The notes under the pieces were generated by a model. The model had not been told where the DNA came from. It saw only the letters and a list, made by a program, of their open reading frames with translations, and did no database searches. From contig JAKAYJ010000090.1 of assembly GCA_021816385.1 (NCBI GenBank), forward strand, positions 1 through 5,141: a DNA stretch of 5,141 nucleotides. Reading direction: 5' to 3'. A program made the position numbers and the translations under genes. Position 1 is the stretch's first letter, and each line of letters starts with the position of its first letter. Positions 1-5,141 of the stretch are shown here, in pieces. The stretch is from Thermoplasmata archaeon (GTDB lineage: Archaea > Thermoplasmatota > Thermoplasmata > Thermoplasmatales > Thermoplasmataceae).

Positions 1-696
1 AATCATCTGGTAATCAGAAAGTTTGAGCACCAGTTTTATGTATTTGATGAATTCACTTAGACCAAGCTTGCTTTTCCCTCTCTTCCTCTTTATGAATCTG
101 TATGGAACCTCACCAATGTTTGTGGTGCTAGTGGCCACCAGTATTTCAAGAAGTATCTTGTATCCATTAGAAACAATTTGATCAGGTTTCACCACATCTC
201 TTCTGAATCCAAAGAATCCGGAAAGTGGATCTTTTATCGCCTCTGTCTTTTGGATGTTCATATGGGCAAGAACTGTTGCAAATTTTGAAATAGCTTTTCT
301 GATGATATTAAATTCAGCCGATCCCCCACGAACATATCTTGAAGCAACCACAAGGTCTCTCCCTTTTTCAAGTTCGTTTAATATTTTGGGGATGACCTCC
401 GGAGGGTGTTGTAAATCGCTGTCCATTACAATTACATACTTGCTTTCTGAATTGAGAAGTCCATCTCTGACTGCAGTTGCAATTCCATTTTTTCCGGGTC
501 TTCTGATGACTATAATGTTTCCGTATTTTGAGTTAAGGCGCTCAGCTATTTCAGCTGTTTTATCCTGACTATTGTCATCTACAACAACTATCTGGCAGTT
601 TAAGTCCATCTCCTCTATCCGATGTACTATTATAGGGAGATTTTCAGCCTCATTGTATGTTGGTAGTATAACTGACAGGTCTAATATCGTGTTCAC
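1..696 (-). CDS. Dolichol-phosphate mannosyltransferase-like GT2 glycosyltransferase (3' end outside window)
   Basis: I translated the minus strand: it is open from a GTG at 696 to the window edge (232 codons). The protein is a GT-A fold family 2 glycosyltransferase of the DPM1 (polyprenyl-phosphate mannose synthase) type, which transfers a sugar from a nucleotide donor (GDP-mannose in characterised members) to a dolichyl phosphate at the cytoplasmic membrane face, feeding glycan or lipid glycosylation. Visible motifs: LPTYNEAENLP (residues 11-21), VVVDDNSQDKT (37-47, donor binding), the metal-binding DSD followed by LQHPP (92-99), ASRYVRGG (118-125), DPLSGFFGFRR (156-166) and a basic KRKRGKSKL block (203-211). 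Residues 213-232 begin the amphipathic region that follows the catalytic domain in archaeal DPM synthases; whether membrane helices or a GtrA domain follow is unseen. A TTG at 705 is an alternative in-frame start; no ATG lies nearby. Donor sugar is inferred from family. It diverges from the J-protein gene, with no evident functional link to the chaperones. Confidence 0.92.
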   Translation of the reverse strand, partial: MNTILDLSVILPTYNEAENLPIIVHRIEEMDLNCQIVVVDDNSQDKTAEIAERLNSKYGNIIVIRRPGKNGIATAVRDGLLNSESKYVIVMDSDLQHPPEVIPKILNELEKGRDLVVASRYVRGGSAEFNIIRKAISKFATVLAHMNIQKTEAIKDPLSGFFGFRRDVVKPDQIVSNGYKILLEILVATSTTNIGEVPYRFIKRKRGKSKLGLSEFIKYIKLVLKLSDYQMI

Positions 697-708
697 CTCA
701 TTCAAGCG

Positions 709-740
709 TATATATGATATAAGGAATTATTATAATAATG
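709..740 (-). promoter_or_regulatory. Probable TATA-type promoter of the glycosyltransferase gene
   Basis: Read on the minus strand, AT-rich boxes lie upstream of the GTG at 696: TTATAT at about 722-717, roughly 24 nt before the start, and TTATTATA at 738-731, about 28 nt before the alternative TTG at 705. Either spacing fits an archaeal box A driving a leaderless or near-leaderless transcript. The GAGGTGA motif overlaps the GTG itself, so it cannot serve as a normal Shine-Dalgarno site for that start. The general AT-richness makes the exact box uncertain. Confidence 0.35.
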
Positions 741-919
741 TTACTGATTCCTGCACCGTAAGAATGGGGAATAGCAGAAAAATTACAATTTGAAATTACC
801 TTTTCCTAAGAATTTTTCTAATTATAAAAATATGAATATACATCATATAACAAATAGATATAAAATATATTAAAAACGCATAAAGTGAAGATGTTGAAAT
901 TAAGCAGGATTCCTGAAGT

Positions 920-946
920 AATATTTTAATATGCATATAAAATATT
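920..946. repeat. 27-nt near-perfect AT-rich palindrome
   Basis: The central 10-nt self-complementary ATATGCATAT (929-938) is flanked by AATATTTT (920-927) and its exact reverse complement AAAATATT (939-946). The only imperfection is one extra A at 928. Nine-plus-nine paired arms of this size stand out even in AT-rich DNA. It could be an operator for a dimeric regulator, a cruciform-prone site, or chance in low-complexity sequence. Its centre lies about 150 nt before the J-domain gene start and about 235 nt before the glycosyltransferase start, which is far for a classical box A-proximal repressor site. Confidence 0.6.
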
Positions 947-1040
947 GATTCTGATGAATTATGTTATCTTCAAAATGCAAGCACTACGAAGTTTCAACTG
1001 TTTTTAAAATCCAAATCTAAACTATAATTAAATTTAACCA

Positions 1041-1056
1041 TAAAAAATATATTATA
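1041..1056 (+). promoter_or_regulatory. Probable TATA-box promoter of the J-domain gene
   Basis: An A-tract (1042-1047) resembling a purine-rich BRE runs into ATATATTATA (1047-1056). Its centre is about 30 nt before the ATG at 1082. That places the predicted transcription start within a few bases of the ATG, consistent with the leaderless first genes usual in Thermoplasmatales. No Shine-Dalgarno sequence precedes this ATG, which agrees. Confidence 0.5.
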
Positions 1057-1081
1057 GACAACATGCGTATTACAATAAAGA

Positions 1082-1876
1082 ATGATTGATTATTACAAAC
1101 TTCTCAACGTGTCAATAAATGCGTCTGATGAAGATATCAGGAAAGGATACTACAAAATGATTAAACGGTGGCATCCCGATGTAAATAATACGGATAAAAA
1201 CCTTGCAGAAATTATGGCGAGGCAGATCAATGAAGCTTATGGGATACTTAGCAACCCAGGAAAGCGTGCAGAATACAATTTAAAAATATCTGAAAAAGCG
1301 GGAGACATTTACACCATTTATCGACCAAATAAGAATAAAAGAGATGACTTTTCAATAAAAAAAGCGAAACCGCAGAATCTGAAAAATAATGAAAATAGGG
1401 AAAAACTGCTAAAGTGGGCACAGAATTTTTCCAGGTATATTGAGATCCATCCATGGTCAAGAAAAGTGTATGATGATCTCAAAGAGGACTTGAAACTGAA
1501 GTTCCTCGCGGGAGATCTGTCAATGGAAGATGTGCTAGAAATATACGGCAACCTCGCAATTGAAAAATCTAATATGGGCCTCAAGAGCAATTATTACGCT
1601 CCTAAGGCAATAAAAGGGATAATGGAAAATCACAATAGCCCTGATATTGCACTCAGAACAATATCCATGATGGAAGTGTTGATGCAGGTATATATTCGCA
1701 TTAATTATGGCCTGATAAGGGCAGAATCAAAAAGTGATGGAAAGTATGCAATCATAAAGAAAATACTGATGCTTCACGAGTTTCTTGAAAAGAATCCTGA
1801 CAAATTTTTCATTGGAATAAAAAAAGTATTCATTACCAAGGATGATTGGGCATGGATGATCAGAGCAATCAATTAA
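1082..1876 (+). CDS. J-domain (DnaJ-like) protein with unrecognised C-terminal helical domain
   Basis: The protein has 264 residues and begins directly with a J-domain (about 2-68). DYYKLLNV opens it, helix II is the basic KMIKRW stretch (25-30), the invariant HPD is at 31-33, and NEAYGILSN plus KRAEYN (helices III-IV) are at 50-66. An intact HPD predicts that it stimulates the ATPase of an Hsp70, most plausibly the DnaK encoded downstream. Unlike true DnaJ it has no Gly/Phe-rich segment, no CxxCxGxG zinc modules (there is no cysteine at all) and no recognisable substrate-binding domain. It is therefore a class C (type III) J-protein. A basic, polar linker (about 71-107) leads to a segment of about 157 residues (108-264) that looks mainly alpha-helical and rich in Tyr, Ile, Met and Lys; I recognise no family for it. 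No hydrophobic run is long enough to be a clear membrane helix, so it is probably cytoplasmic. The ATG is favoured because it starts the J-domain and lies about 30 nt after a TATA-like box. The gap to grpE is 219 nt and grpE has its own TATA box, so the two are probably separate units. Confidence 0.9.
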   Translation: MIDYYKLLNVSINASDEDIRKGYYKMIKRWHPDVNNTDKNLAEIMARQINEAYGILSNPGKRAEYNLKISEKAGDIYTIYRPNKNKRDDFSIKKAKPQNLKNNENREKLLKWAQNFSRYIEIHPWSRKVYDDLKEDLKLKFLAGDLSMEDVLEIYGNLAIEKSNMGLKSNYYAPKAIKGIMENHNSPDIALRTISMMEVLMQVYIRINYGLIRAESKSDGKYAIIKKILMLHEFLEKNPDKFFIGIKKVFITKDDWAWMIRAIN

Positions 1877-1986
1877 AGACTCAATGGCGAGGTTATACAT
1901 CAAGGCACAGTTTTCAAACAGGTCTGTTACTGCGTGTGTCCAGTGTTCATAACTCGTGAACTCTGCCAGTTTAGAAATCAGGCATA

Positions 1987-2017
1987 GGATATGGATATAG
2001 GAATGAAATTATATTCC
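1987..2017. repeat. Short tandem and inverted repeats upstream of the grpE promoter
   Basis: Two head-to-tail GGATAT units (1987-1992, 1993-1998) are followed by a GGAAT (2000-2004) that forms an inverted pair with ATTCC (2013-2017) across an 8-nt spacer. The group ends about 50 nt before the grpE TATA box, where an activator or other regulator could bind. Arms of only 5 nt are weak evidence, and chance is a serious alternative. The rest of the 1877-2057 spacer shows no gene or clear terminator. Confidence 0.3.
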
Positions 2018-2057
2018 ACTGATATGTTTCTATAGCAAGGGACGAATACAAAAAGAA

Positions 2058-2074
2058 AAAAGAAATATTTATAA
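2058..2074 (+). promoter_or_regulatory. Box A/BRE promoter of the grpE-dnaK-dnaJ operon
   Basis: A purine-rich BRE-like AAAAGAAA stretch (about 2058-2065) is followed by TTTATAA (2068-2074). The box centre is 25 nt before the A of the grpE ATG, the classical archaeal distance to a transcription start. This predicts a leaderless mRNA beginning at or next to the start codon. No bacterial CIRCE element or sigma-32-type promoter is visible, so any heat-shock control must use archaeal factors. Confidence 0.75.
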
Positions 2075-2095
2075 TGAAGAACATATTTACCACGT

Positions 2096-2632
2096 ATGGC
2101 GTATATTCCGGATCAGGCTGAAATTATGCTGGATCCAATTGATTATTCCATCAAGGCAGCAAGGAGTAGAAAGAGAATGACCGACCTGAAAATACGGATT
2201 GAAGGAGACAGTGTGGAGGAGCTCAAAAAGAAAAATGAAACACTCCTGAGATCAGTCGCTGAACTCCAGAATTATATAAAGATAATTTCAAGAGACTTTG
2301 AAAACCAAAAAAAAACCGCAGGAATGGAAATTTTAAAAAGTATCTTTCCTCTTCTCGACTCAATGGATTCAGGCATAGCTTCAAGCAAGGAAACCACAAT
2401 GCTACAAAATCTTAGAAAAATCCTGATATCATCCCTTACGCCGTTTGGCTTCAAAGAAATAGAAACCGTGGGAAAGAATCTTGATCTGAAATATCATGAA
2501 GTTGTTGGCACAGTAGATGGTGAGTCAGAGGACAGAATAGCACATGAGATACAGAAAGGGTATACGTTAAATGGCGAAGTCATAAGGACAGCAAAGGTAA
2601 TAGTTGAAAAAAGAGGTGAAAAAGTTGAGTAA
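2096..2632 (+). CDS. grpE: GrpE, nucleotide exchange factor for DnaK
   Basis: GrpE dimers bind the DnaK ATPase domain and promote ADP release, resetting the cytosolic chaperone cycle. The 178-residue protein has the family layout. A short variable N-terminus (about 1-37) is followed by a long charged helix with heptad-like spacing (about 38-76, including [17 protein letters not shown]) that forms the dimer stalk. Then comes the helix-bundle stretch [15 protein letters not shown] (80-94). The C-terminal beta domain (about 117-172) contains FGFKEIE, the signature-like [12 protein letters not shown] (129-140), and [18 protein letters not shown] (155-172). The length is within the usual range, at the short end. 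The ATG at 2096 lies 25 nt after a TATA box and has no Shine-Dalgarno site, indicating leaderless translation; Met11 and Met28 are less likely starts. The 3' end overlaps dnaK by 8 nt, and its Arg-Gly-Glu codons near the end carry the dnaK ribosome-binding site. Confidence 0.95.
   Translation: MAYIPDQAEIMLDPIDYSIKAARSRKRMTDLKIRIEGDSVEELKKKNETLLRSVAELQNYIKIISRDFENQKKTAGMEILKSIFPLLDSMDSGIASSKETTMLQNLRKILISSLTPFGFKEIETVGKNLDLKYHEVVGTVDGESEDRIAHEIQKGYTLNGEVIRTAKVIVEKRGEKVE
2613..2619 (+). promoter_or_regulatory. Ribosome-binding site that fixes the dnaK start
   Basis: GAGGTGA, a full match to the anti-Shine-Dalgarno end of archaeal 16S rRNA, lies inside the last codons of grpE. It stands 5 nt before TTG 2625. 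This makes TTG 2625 the start and argues against the in-frame TTG at 2604 and the GTG at 2616, which overlaps the motif. Confidence 0.85.
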
Positions 2633-4469
2633 AATAATAGGAATAGATCTTGGAACAAGCAATTCGGCAGCTTCAGTGGTAATATCTGGAAAGCCCACGA
2701 TTATACCAAGTGCAGAGGGCGTCTCTATTGGCGGGAAATCTTTTCCCAGCTATGTAGCTTTCACAAAAGATGGGCAGCTTCTGGTTGGTGAACCGGCAAG
2801 AAGACAGGCACTTCTTAATCCTGAAGGAACCATAATCGCTGCAAAGAGGAAGATGGGAACCGATTTCAAATTCAAAGCATATGGAAAGGAATACACTCCA
2901 CAGCAGATATCAGCATTCATTCTTCAGAAGATAAAGAGGGATGCAGAGAATTTTCTTGGGGAAACAATCACGGATGCAGTTATAACGGTACCTGCATATT
3001 TTGATGACAATCAGAGACAGGCCACGAAGGATGCCGGAACCATTGCTGGCTTAAACGTAAAGAGAATAATTAATGAGCCGACAGCCGCATCACTTGCATA
3101 TGGGATAGACAAGCAGAATCAGTCAATGAAAATTCTTGTATACGATCTTGGAGGAGGAACCCTTGATGTGACGGTCATGGAGTTTGAAGATGGTCTTTTT
3201 GAAGTGAAATCAACGTCAGGTGACACAAAACTTGGTGGTACAGATATGGATGATGCCATCATCAAATACATAGTGGACGATTTCAAGAGCAAGGAGAATT
3301 TCGATCTTTCCAAGGACAAGAAATCATACATCAGGCTCAAAGATGCTGCTGAGAAGGCAAAGATTGAGCTTTCATCAACTCTTGAGACTGAGATAAACCT
3401 CCCATACATAACTGTCATTAACAATGAACCAAAGCATGTGCAGCTTTCACTCAGTAGATCAAAGTTTGAAGATCTCATCAAACCAATAATAGAAAGATCC
3501 TTGCACCCTCTCGAAACAGCTATCAAGGAAGCAAATATCTCAAAAAGTGGAATTGATAAGATCATAATGGTTGGTGGCCCAACAAGAATTCCCTACGTGA
3601 AGAAATACGTGGAAGATTTCTTTGGAAAGAAGGTAGAGGGCGGAGTAGACCCCATGGAATGTGTTGCCACGGGAGCTGCGCTTCAGGGTGCAGTCCTTGC
3701 AGGAGATATAAAGGATATAGTCCTGGTGGATGTGACACCTCTGACTCTGGGTATAGAGACCCTCGGAGGAGTGTCAACACCCCTTATCAATTCGAACACC
3801 CCTATACCTGTTAGAAAATCACAGTTGTTTTCCACAGCCGCAGATATGCAGACAGTTGTGACGATCCATGTGGTTCAGGGTGAAAGAAGCCTTGCAAAGG
3901 ACAATGTTTCACTGGGGCAGTTCAATCTTGAAGGAATCCCTCCTTCACCGAGGGGGATACCGCAGGTTGAGGTTACTTTTGATATAGACTCAAATGGAAT
4001 ATTGACAGTGAGCGCCAAGGACAAGGCAACAAACAAGGAGCAGAAAATATCCATAGAGGCAAAGAACAAGCTTTCCAAGGAGCAGATAGAAAAGATGAAG
4101 GAAGAGGCAGAAAAATTCTCGGAAGAGGACAAGAAGAAAAGAGAGCAGATAGAAAAGATGAACATAGCCGAGAATCTTGCATACTCTGCGGAAAAGACAC
4201 TGAACGAAAACAGTGAGAAGATAGACAAGGCAGAATCGGATGAGGCAAAGGGCATCATATCGAAACTGAGAGAAGCAATAAAGAATACAAACGAGGATGA
4301 GGTAGACAAATTCACCAAAGAACTTTCAGAAAAGATACAGAAAATAGGGGCAAATCTTTACAGTACTGCTGAGCCGACTCAGGAAGAACCAGGAACGGAA
4401 CAGAATCAGGAAGCGGGTTCTGAAGAAGGCAGTGAAGAAACTACAGATGACAGCACTGAAGAACAGTAG
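2625..4469 (+). CDS. dnaK: DnaK, Hsp70 molecular chaperone
   Basis: Cytosolic ATP-dependent chaperone that binds exposed hydrophobic peptides and cycles with DnaJ and GrpE. From TTG 2625 it has 614 residues. The nucleotide-binding domain (about 1-360) shows [10 protein letters not shown] (5-14), the catalytic-type Lys in AAKRKMG (K74), [18 protein letters not shown] (121-138), [11 protein letters not shown] (150-160), the phosphate-2 loop DLGGGTLDV (174-182) and GGPTRIPYV (317-325). The interdomain linker [18 protein letters not shown] (365-382) leads to the beta substrate-binding domain (about 383-480), with its [10 protein letters not shown] loop (418-427). A helical lid follows (about 481-580), then an acidic Glu/Thr/Ser/Gln tail (583-614). 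Comparing motif spacing with E. coli DnaK, about 24 residues are missing between K74 and E151; archaeal and Gram-positive DnaKs typically lack this insertion. The start is set by the GAGGTGA at 2613-2619 and gives a normal [10 protein letters not shown] terminus, whereas TTG 2604 would add 7 unusual residues. The 8-nt overlap with grpE suggests translational coupling. Confidence 0.98.
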   Translation: MSKIIGIDLGTSNSAASVVISGKPTIIPSAEGVSIGGKSFPSYVAFTKDGQLLVGEPARRQALLNPEGTIIAAKRKMGTDFKFKAYGKEYTPQQISAFILQKIKRDAENFLGETITDAVITVPAYFDDNQRQATKDAGTIAGLNVKRIINEPTAASLAYGIDKQNQSMKILVYDLGGGTLDVTVMEFEDGLFEVKSTSGDTKLGGTDMDDAIIKYIVDDFKSKENFDLSKDKKSYIRLKDAAEKAKIELSSTLETEINLPYITVINNEPKHVQLSLSRSKFEDLIKPIIERSLHPLETAIKEANISKSGIDKIIMVGGPTRIPYVKKYVEDFFGKKVEGGVDPMECVATGAALQGAVLAGDIKDIVLVDVTPLTLGIETLGGVSTPLINSNTPIPVRKSQLFSTAADMQTVVTIHVVQGERSLAKDNVSLGQFNLEGIPPSPRGIPQVEVTFDIDSNGILTVSAKDKATNKEQKISIEAKNKLSKEQIEKMKEEAEKFSEEDKKKREQIEKMNIAENLAYSAEKTLNENSEKIDKAESDEAKGIISKLREAIKNTNEDEVDKFTKELSEKIQKIGANLYSTAEPTQEEPGTEQNQEAGSEEGSEETTDDSTEEQ

Positions 4470-4473
4470 AGGT
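4469..4473 (+). promoter_or_regulatory. Ribosome-binding site of dnaJ
   Basis: GAGGT begins at the last base of the dnaK stop codon and lies 8 nt before GTG 4482. It supports that non-ATG start for dnaJ and indicates that dnaJ is translated from the dnaK message, using a Shine-Dalgarno site rather than a leaderless start. Confidence 0.7.
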
Positions 4474-4481
4474 AGAGATAG

Positions 4482-5141
4482 GTGAGTACGGACTACTACT
4501 CAACCCTTGGCGTTGATAAAAATGCATCGCAAGAAGATATAAAGAAAGCATTCAAGACACTTGCAAAGAAGTGGCATCCCGACGTAAATCCTGACAGGAA
4601 GCAGGAAGCAGAAGAAAAATTCAAGGAGATCGGAGAAGCATATGAGGTACTCTCTGATGAGAACAAGAGGAGGATTTACGATCAGACTGGAAAAGTTGAA
4701 TTTGGGAGCGGTCCCGGTTCCGGATTCAGTTGGCAGAATTTCACGCACTTCTCGGATTTTTCAGACATTTTTGATGAGATATTCAAAGGATTTGGTGGTG
4801 GCTCTCCATTTTCAGGAGCAACTTCAGGTGGTACCGGGAGAAGAGAGGCACAACTTGACCTCTCTGTAGAACTGGAAATCACCATGGCTGAATCCTATTC
4901 TGGAGTGAAAAAGGAAATAAAGTTCAGGAGAAGTGTGGATTGTGATACCTGCAAAGGTAAAGGATATGAGGGCAATGTAAAAACATGCAGGGCATGCAAC
5001 GGTACAGGACAGGAGAGAATAGTTCAGCAGAATGGCCCCTTCCGGCTCATAAACACTATTACCTGCAGAACCTGTAGGGGAATGGGTTATACGGGTGACA
5101 GAAAATGTCTGGCATGCCATGGCTCCGGAAAGAGATCCATC
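4482..5141 (+). CDS. dnaJ: DnaJ, type I Hsp40 cochaperone (3' end outside window)
   Basis: I translated this frame: it is open from GTG 4482 to the window edge (220 codons). DnaJ captures unfolded polypeptides, delivers them to DnaK and triggers ATP hydrolysis. The J-domain (about 4-68) begins DYYSTLGV, has HPD at 32-34 and ends KRRIYDQTG. The Gly/Phe/Ser-rich region (about 75-119) contains the [10 protein letters not shown] stretch (92-101), matching the DIF motif of true DnaJ. Substrate domain I begins at about 123 ([10 protein letters not shown]). All four zinc modules are present: Cys pairs 154/157, 169/172, 195/198 and 209/212, each followed by GxG. Against E. coli DnaJ as I recall it, the loop between modules 1 and 2 is about two residues shorter, and that between modules 2 and 3 about four longer. 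The rest of the substrate domain and the dimerisation region lie outside. GTG is chosen for the DnaJ-like N-terminus and the GAGGT 8 nt upstream. Only 12 nt separate it from dnaK, so it is the third operon gene. Confidence 0.97.
   Translation, partial: MSTDYYSTLGVDKNASQEDIKKAFKTLAKKWHPDVNPDRKQEAEEKFKEIGEAYEVLSDENKRRIYDQTGKVEFGSGPGSGFSWQNFTHFSDFSDIFDEIFKGFGGGSPFSGATSGGTGRREAQLDLSVELEITMAESYSGVKKEIKFRRSVDCDTCKGKGYEGNVKTCRACNGTGQERIVQQNGPFRLINTITCRTCRGMGYTGDRKCLACHGSGKRSI

Larger units (their letters stand above)
697..1081. other. Divergent AT-rich intergenic region, no gene found
   Basis: This 385-nt stretch separates the minus-strand glycosyltransferase from the plus-strand J-domain gene. I see no tRNA, rRNA, CRISPR array or convincing coding sequence. 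The longest plus-strand open frame here extends from the 572-793 stretch that is antisense to the glycosyltransferase, and it is not gene-like. The stretch contains several TATA-like sequences (around 731-738, 858-867, 935-944 and 1047-1056). It also has a small inverted repeat CAGGA-T-TCCTG (905-915) and the 27-nt palindrome listed separately. A complementary pair, GTTGAAA (893-899) and TTTCAAC (992-998), brackets both. Confidence 0.8.

Noticed and set aside
254..793. Two plus-strand open frames (254-568 and 572-793)
   Set aside because: They are almost entirely antisense to the clear GT2 glycosyltransferase on the minus strand. Their translations show no family features.
891..929. A 12-codon ATG frame about 28 nt after a TATA-like sequence, and a 17-codon frame at 954-1007
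   Set aside because: Such tiny frames are expected by chance. Neither has a ribosome-binding site or recognisable peptide features, and the second is too close to its TATA-like sequence.
951..957. CTGATGA resembling a box C of a C/D guide RNA
   Set aside because: The first base does not match the RUGAUGA consensus, and no box D (CUGA) follows at a suitable distance.
1877..2005. Open minus-strand reading across the J-gene/grpE spacer, as a possible decayed gene
   Set aside because: The frame continues antisense into the J-domain gene, has no good start, and its translation resembles nothing I recognise.
1877..2095. CIRCE (HrcA) operator before grpE
   Set aside because: No TTAGCACTC/GAGTGCTAA inverted repeat is present, as expected for an archaeal promoter.
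3119..4318. Several minus-strand open frames opposite dnaK
   Set aside because: They are shadows of a highly conserved gene, with Ser/Phe/Leu-rich translations typical of antisense frames.

Overview
The window carries a DnaK-DnaJ-GrpE (Hsp70) chaperone cluster from an archaeon, most likely a member of the Thermoplasmatales (Thermoplasma, Ferroplasma or Cuniculiplasma type). Three things support this. The first genes sit behind AT-rich TATA-type (box A) promoters spaced for leaderless transcripts. Internal operon genes instead use GAGGT(GA) ribosome-binding sites. Finally, the DnaK sequence closely resembles Thermoplasma DnaK as I remember it. The DNA is AT-rich, with Arg mostly AGA/AGG and Ile often ATA. 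The exact species cannot be named from the window.

Layout, left to right. Positions 1-696 (minus strand) hold the N-terminal 232 codons of a dolichol-phosphate mannosyltransferase-like GT2 glycosyltransferase that runs off the left edge. Positions 697-1081 are a very AT-rich divergent intergenic region with promoter-like sequences for both flanking genes and a near-perfect 27-nt palindrome. Positions 1082-1876 (plus) encode a J-domain protein whose 157-residue C-terminal part I do not recognise. Positions 1877-2095 are a spacer with a well-placed TATA box. Then come grpE (2096-2632), dnaK (2625-4469, overlapping grpE by 8 nt) and dnaJ (4482 to beyond the right edge), all on the plus strand and apparently one operon.

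GrpE (nucleotide exchange), DnaK (ATP-driven substrate clamp) and DnaJ (ATPase-stimulating, substrate-delivering cochaperone) form the classical bacterial-type Hsp70 machine. The separate J-domain protein upstream has an intact HPD motif and so could be an additional, specialised partner of the same DnaK. Its own promoter-like sequence suggests it can be expressed separately. The least understood parts of the window are this protein's C-terminal domain and the palindrome-bearing intergenic region; everything else is conventional.
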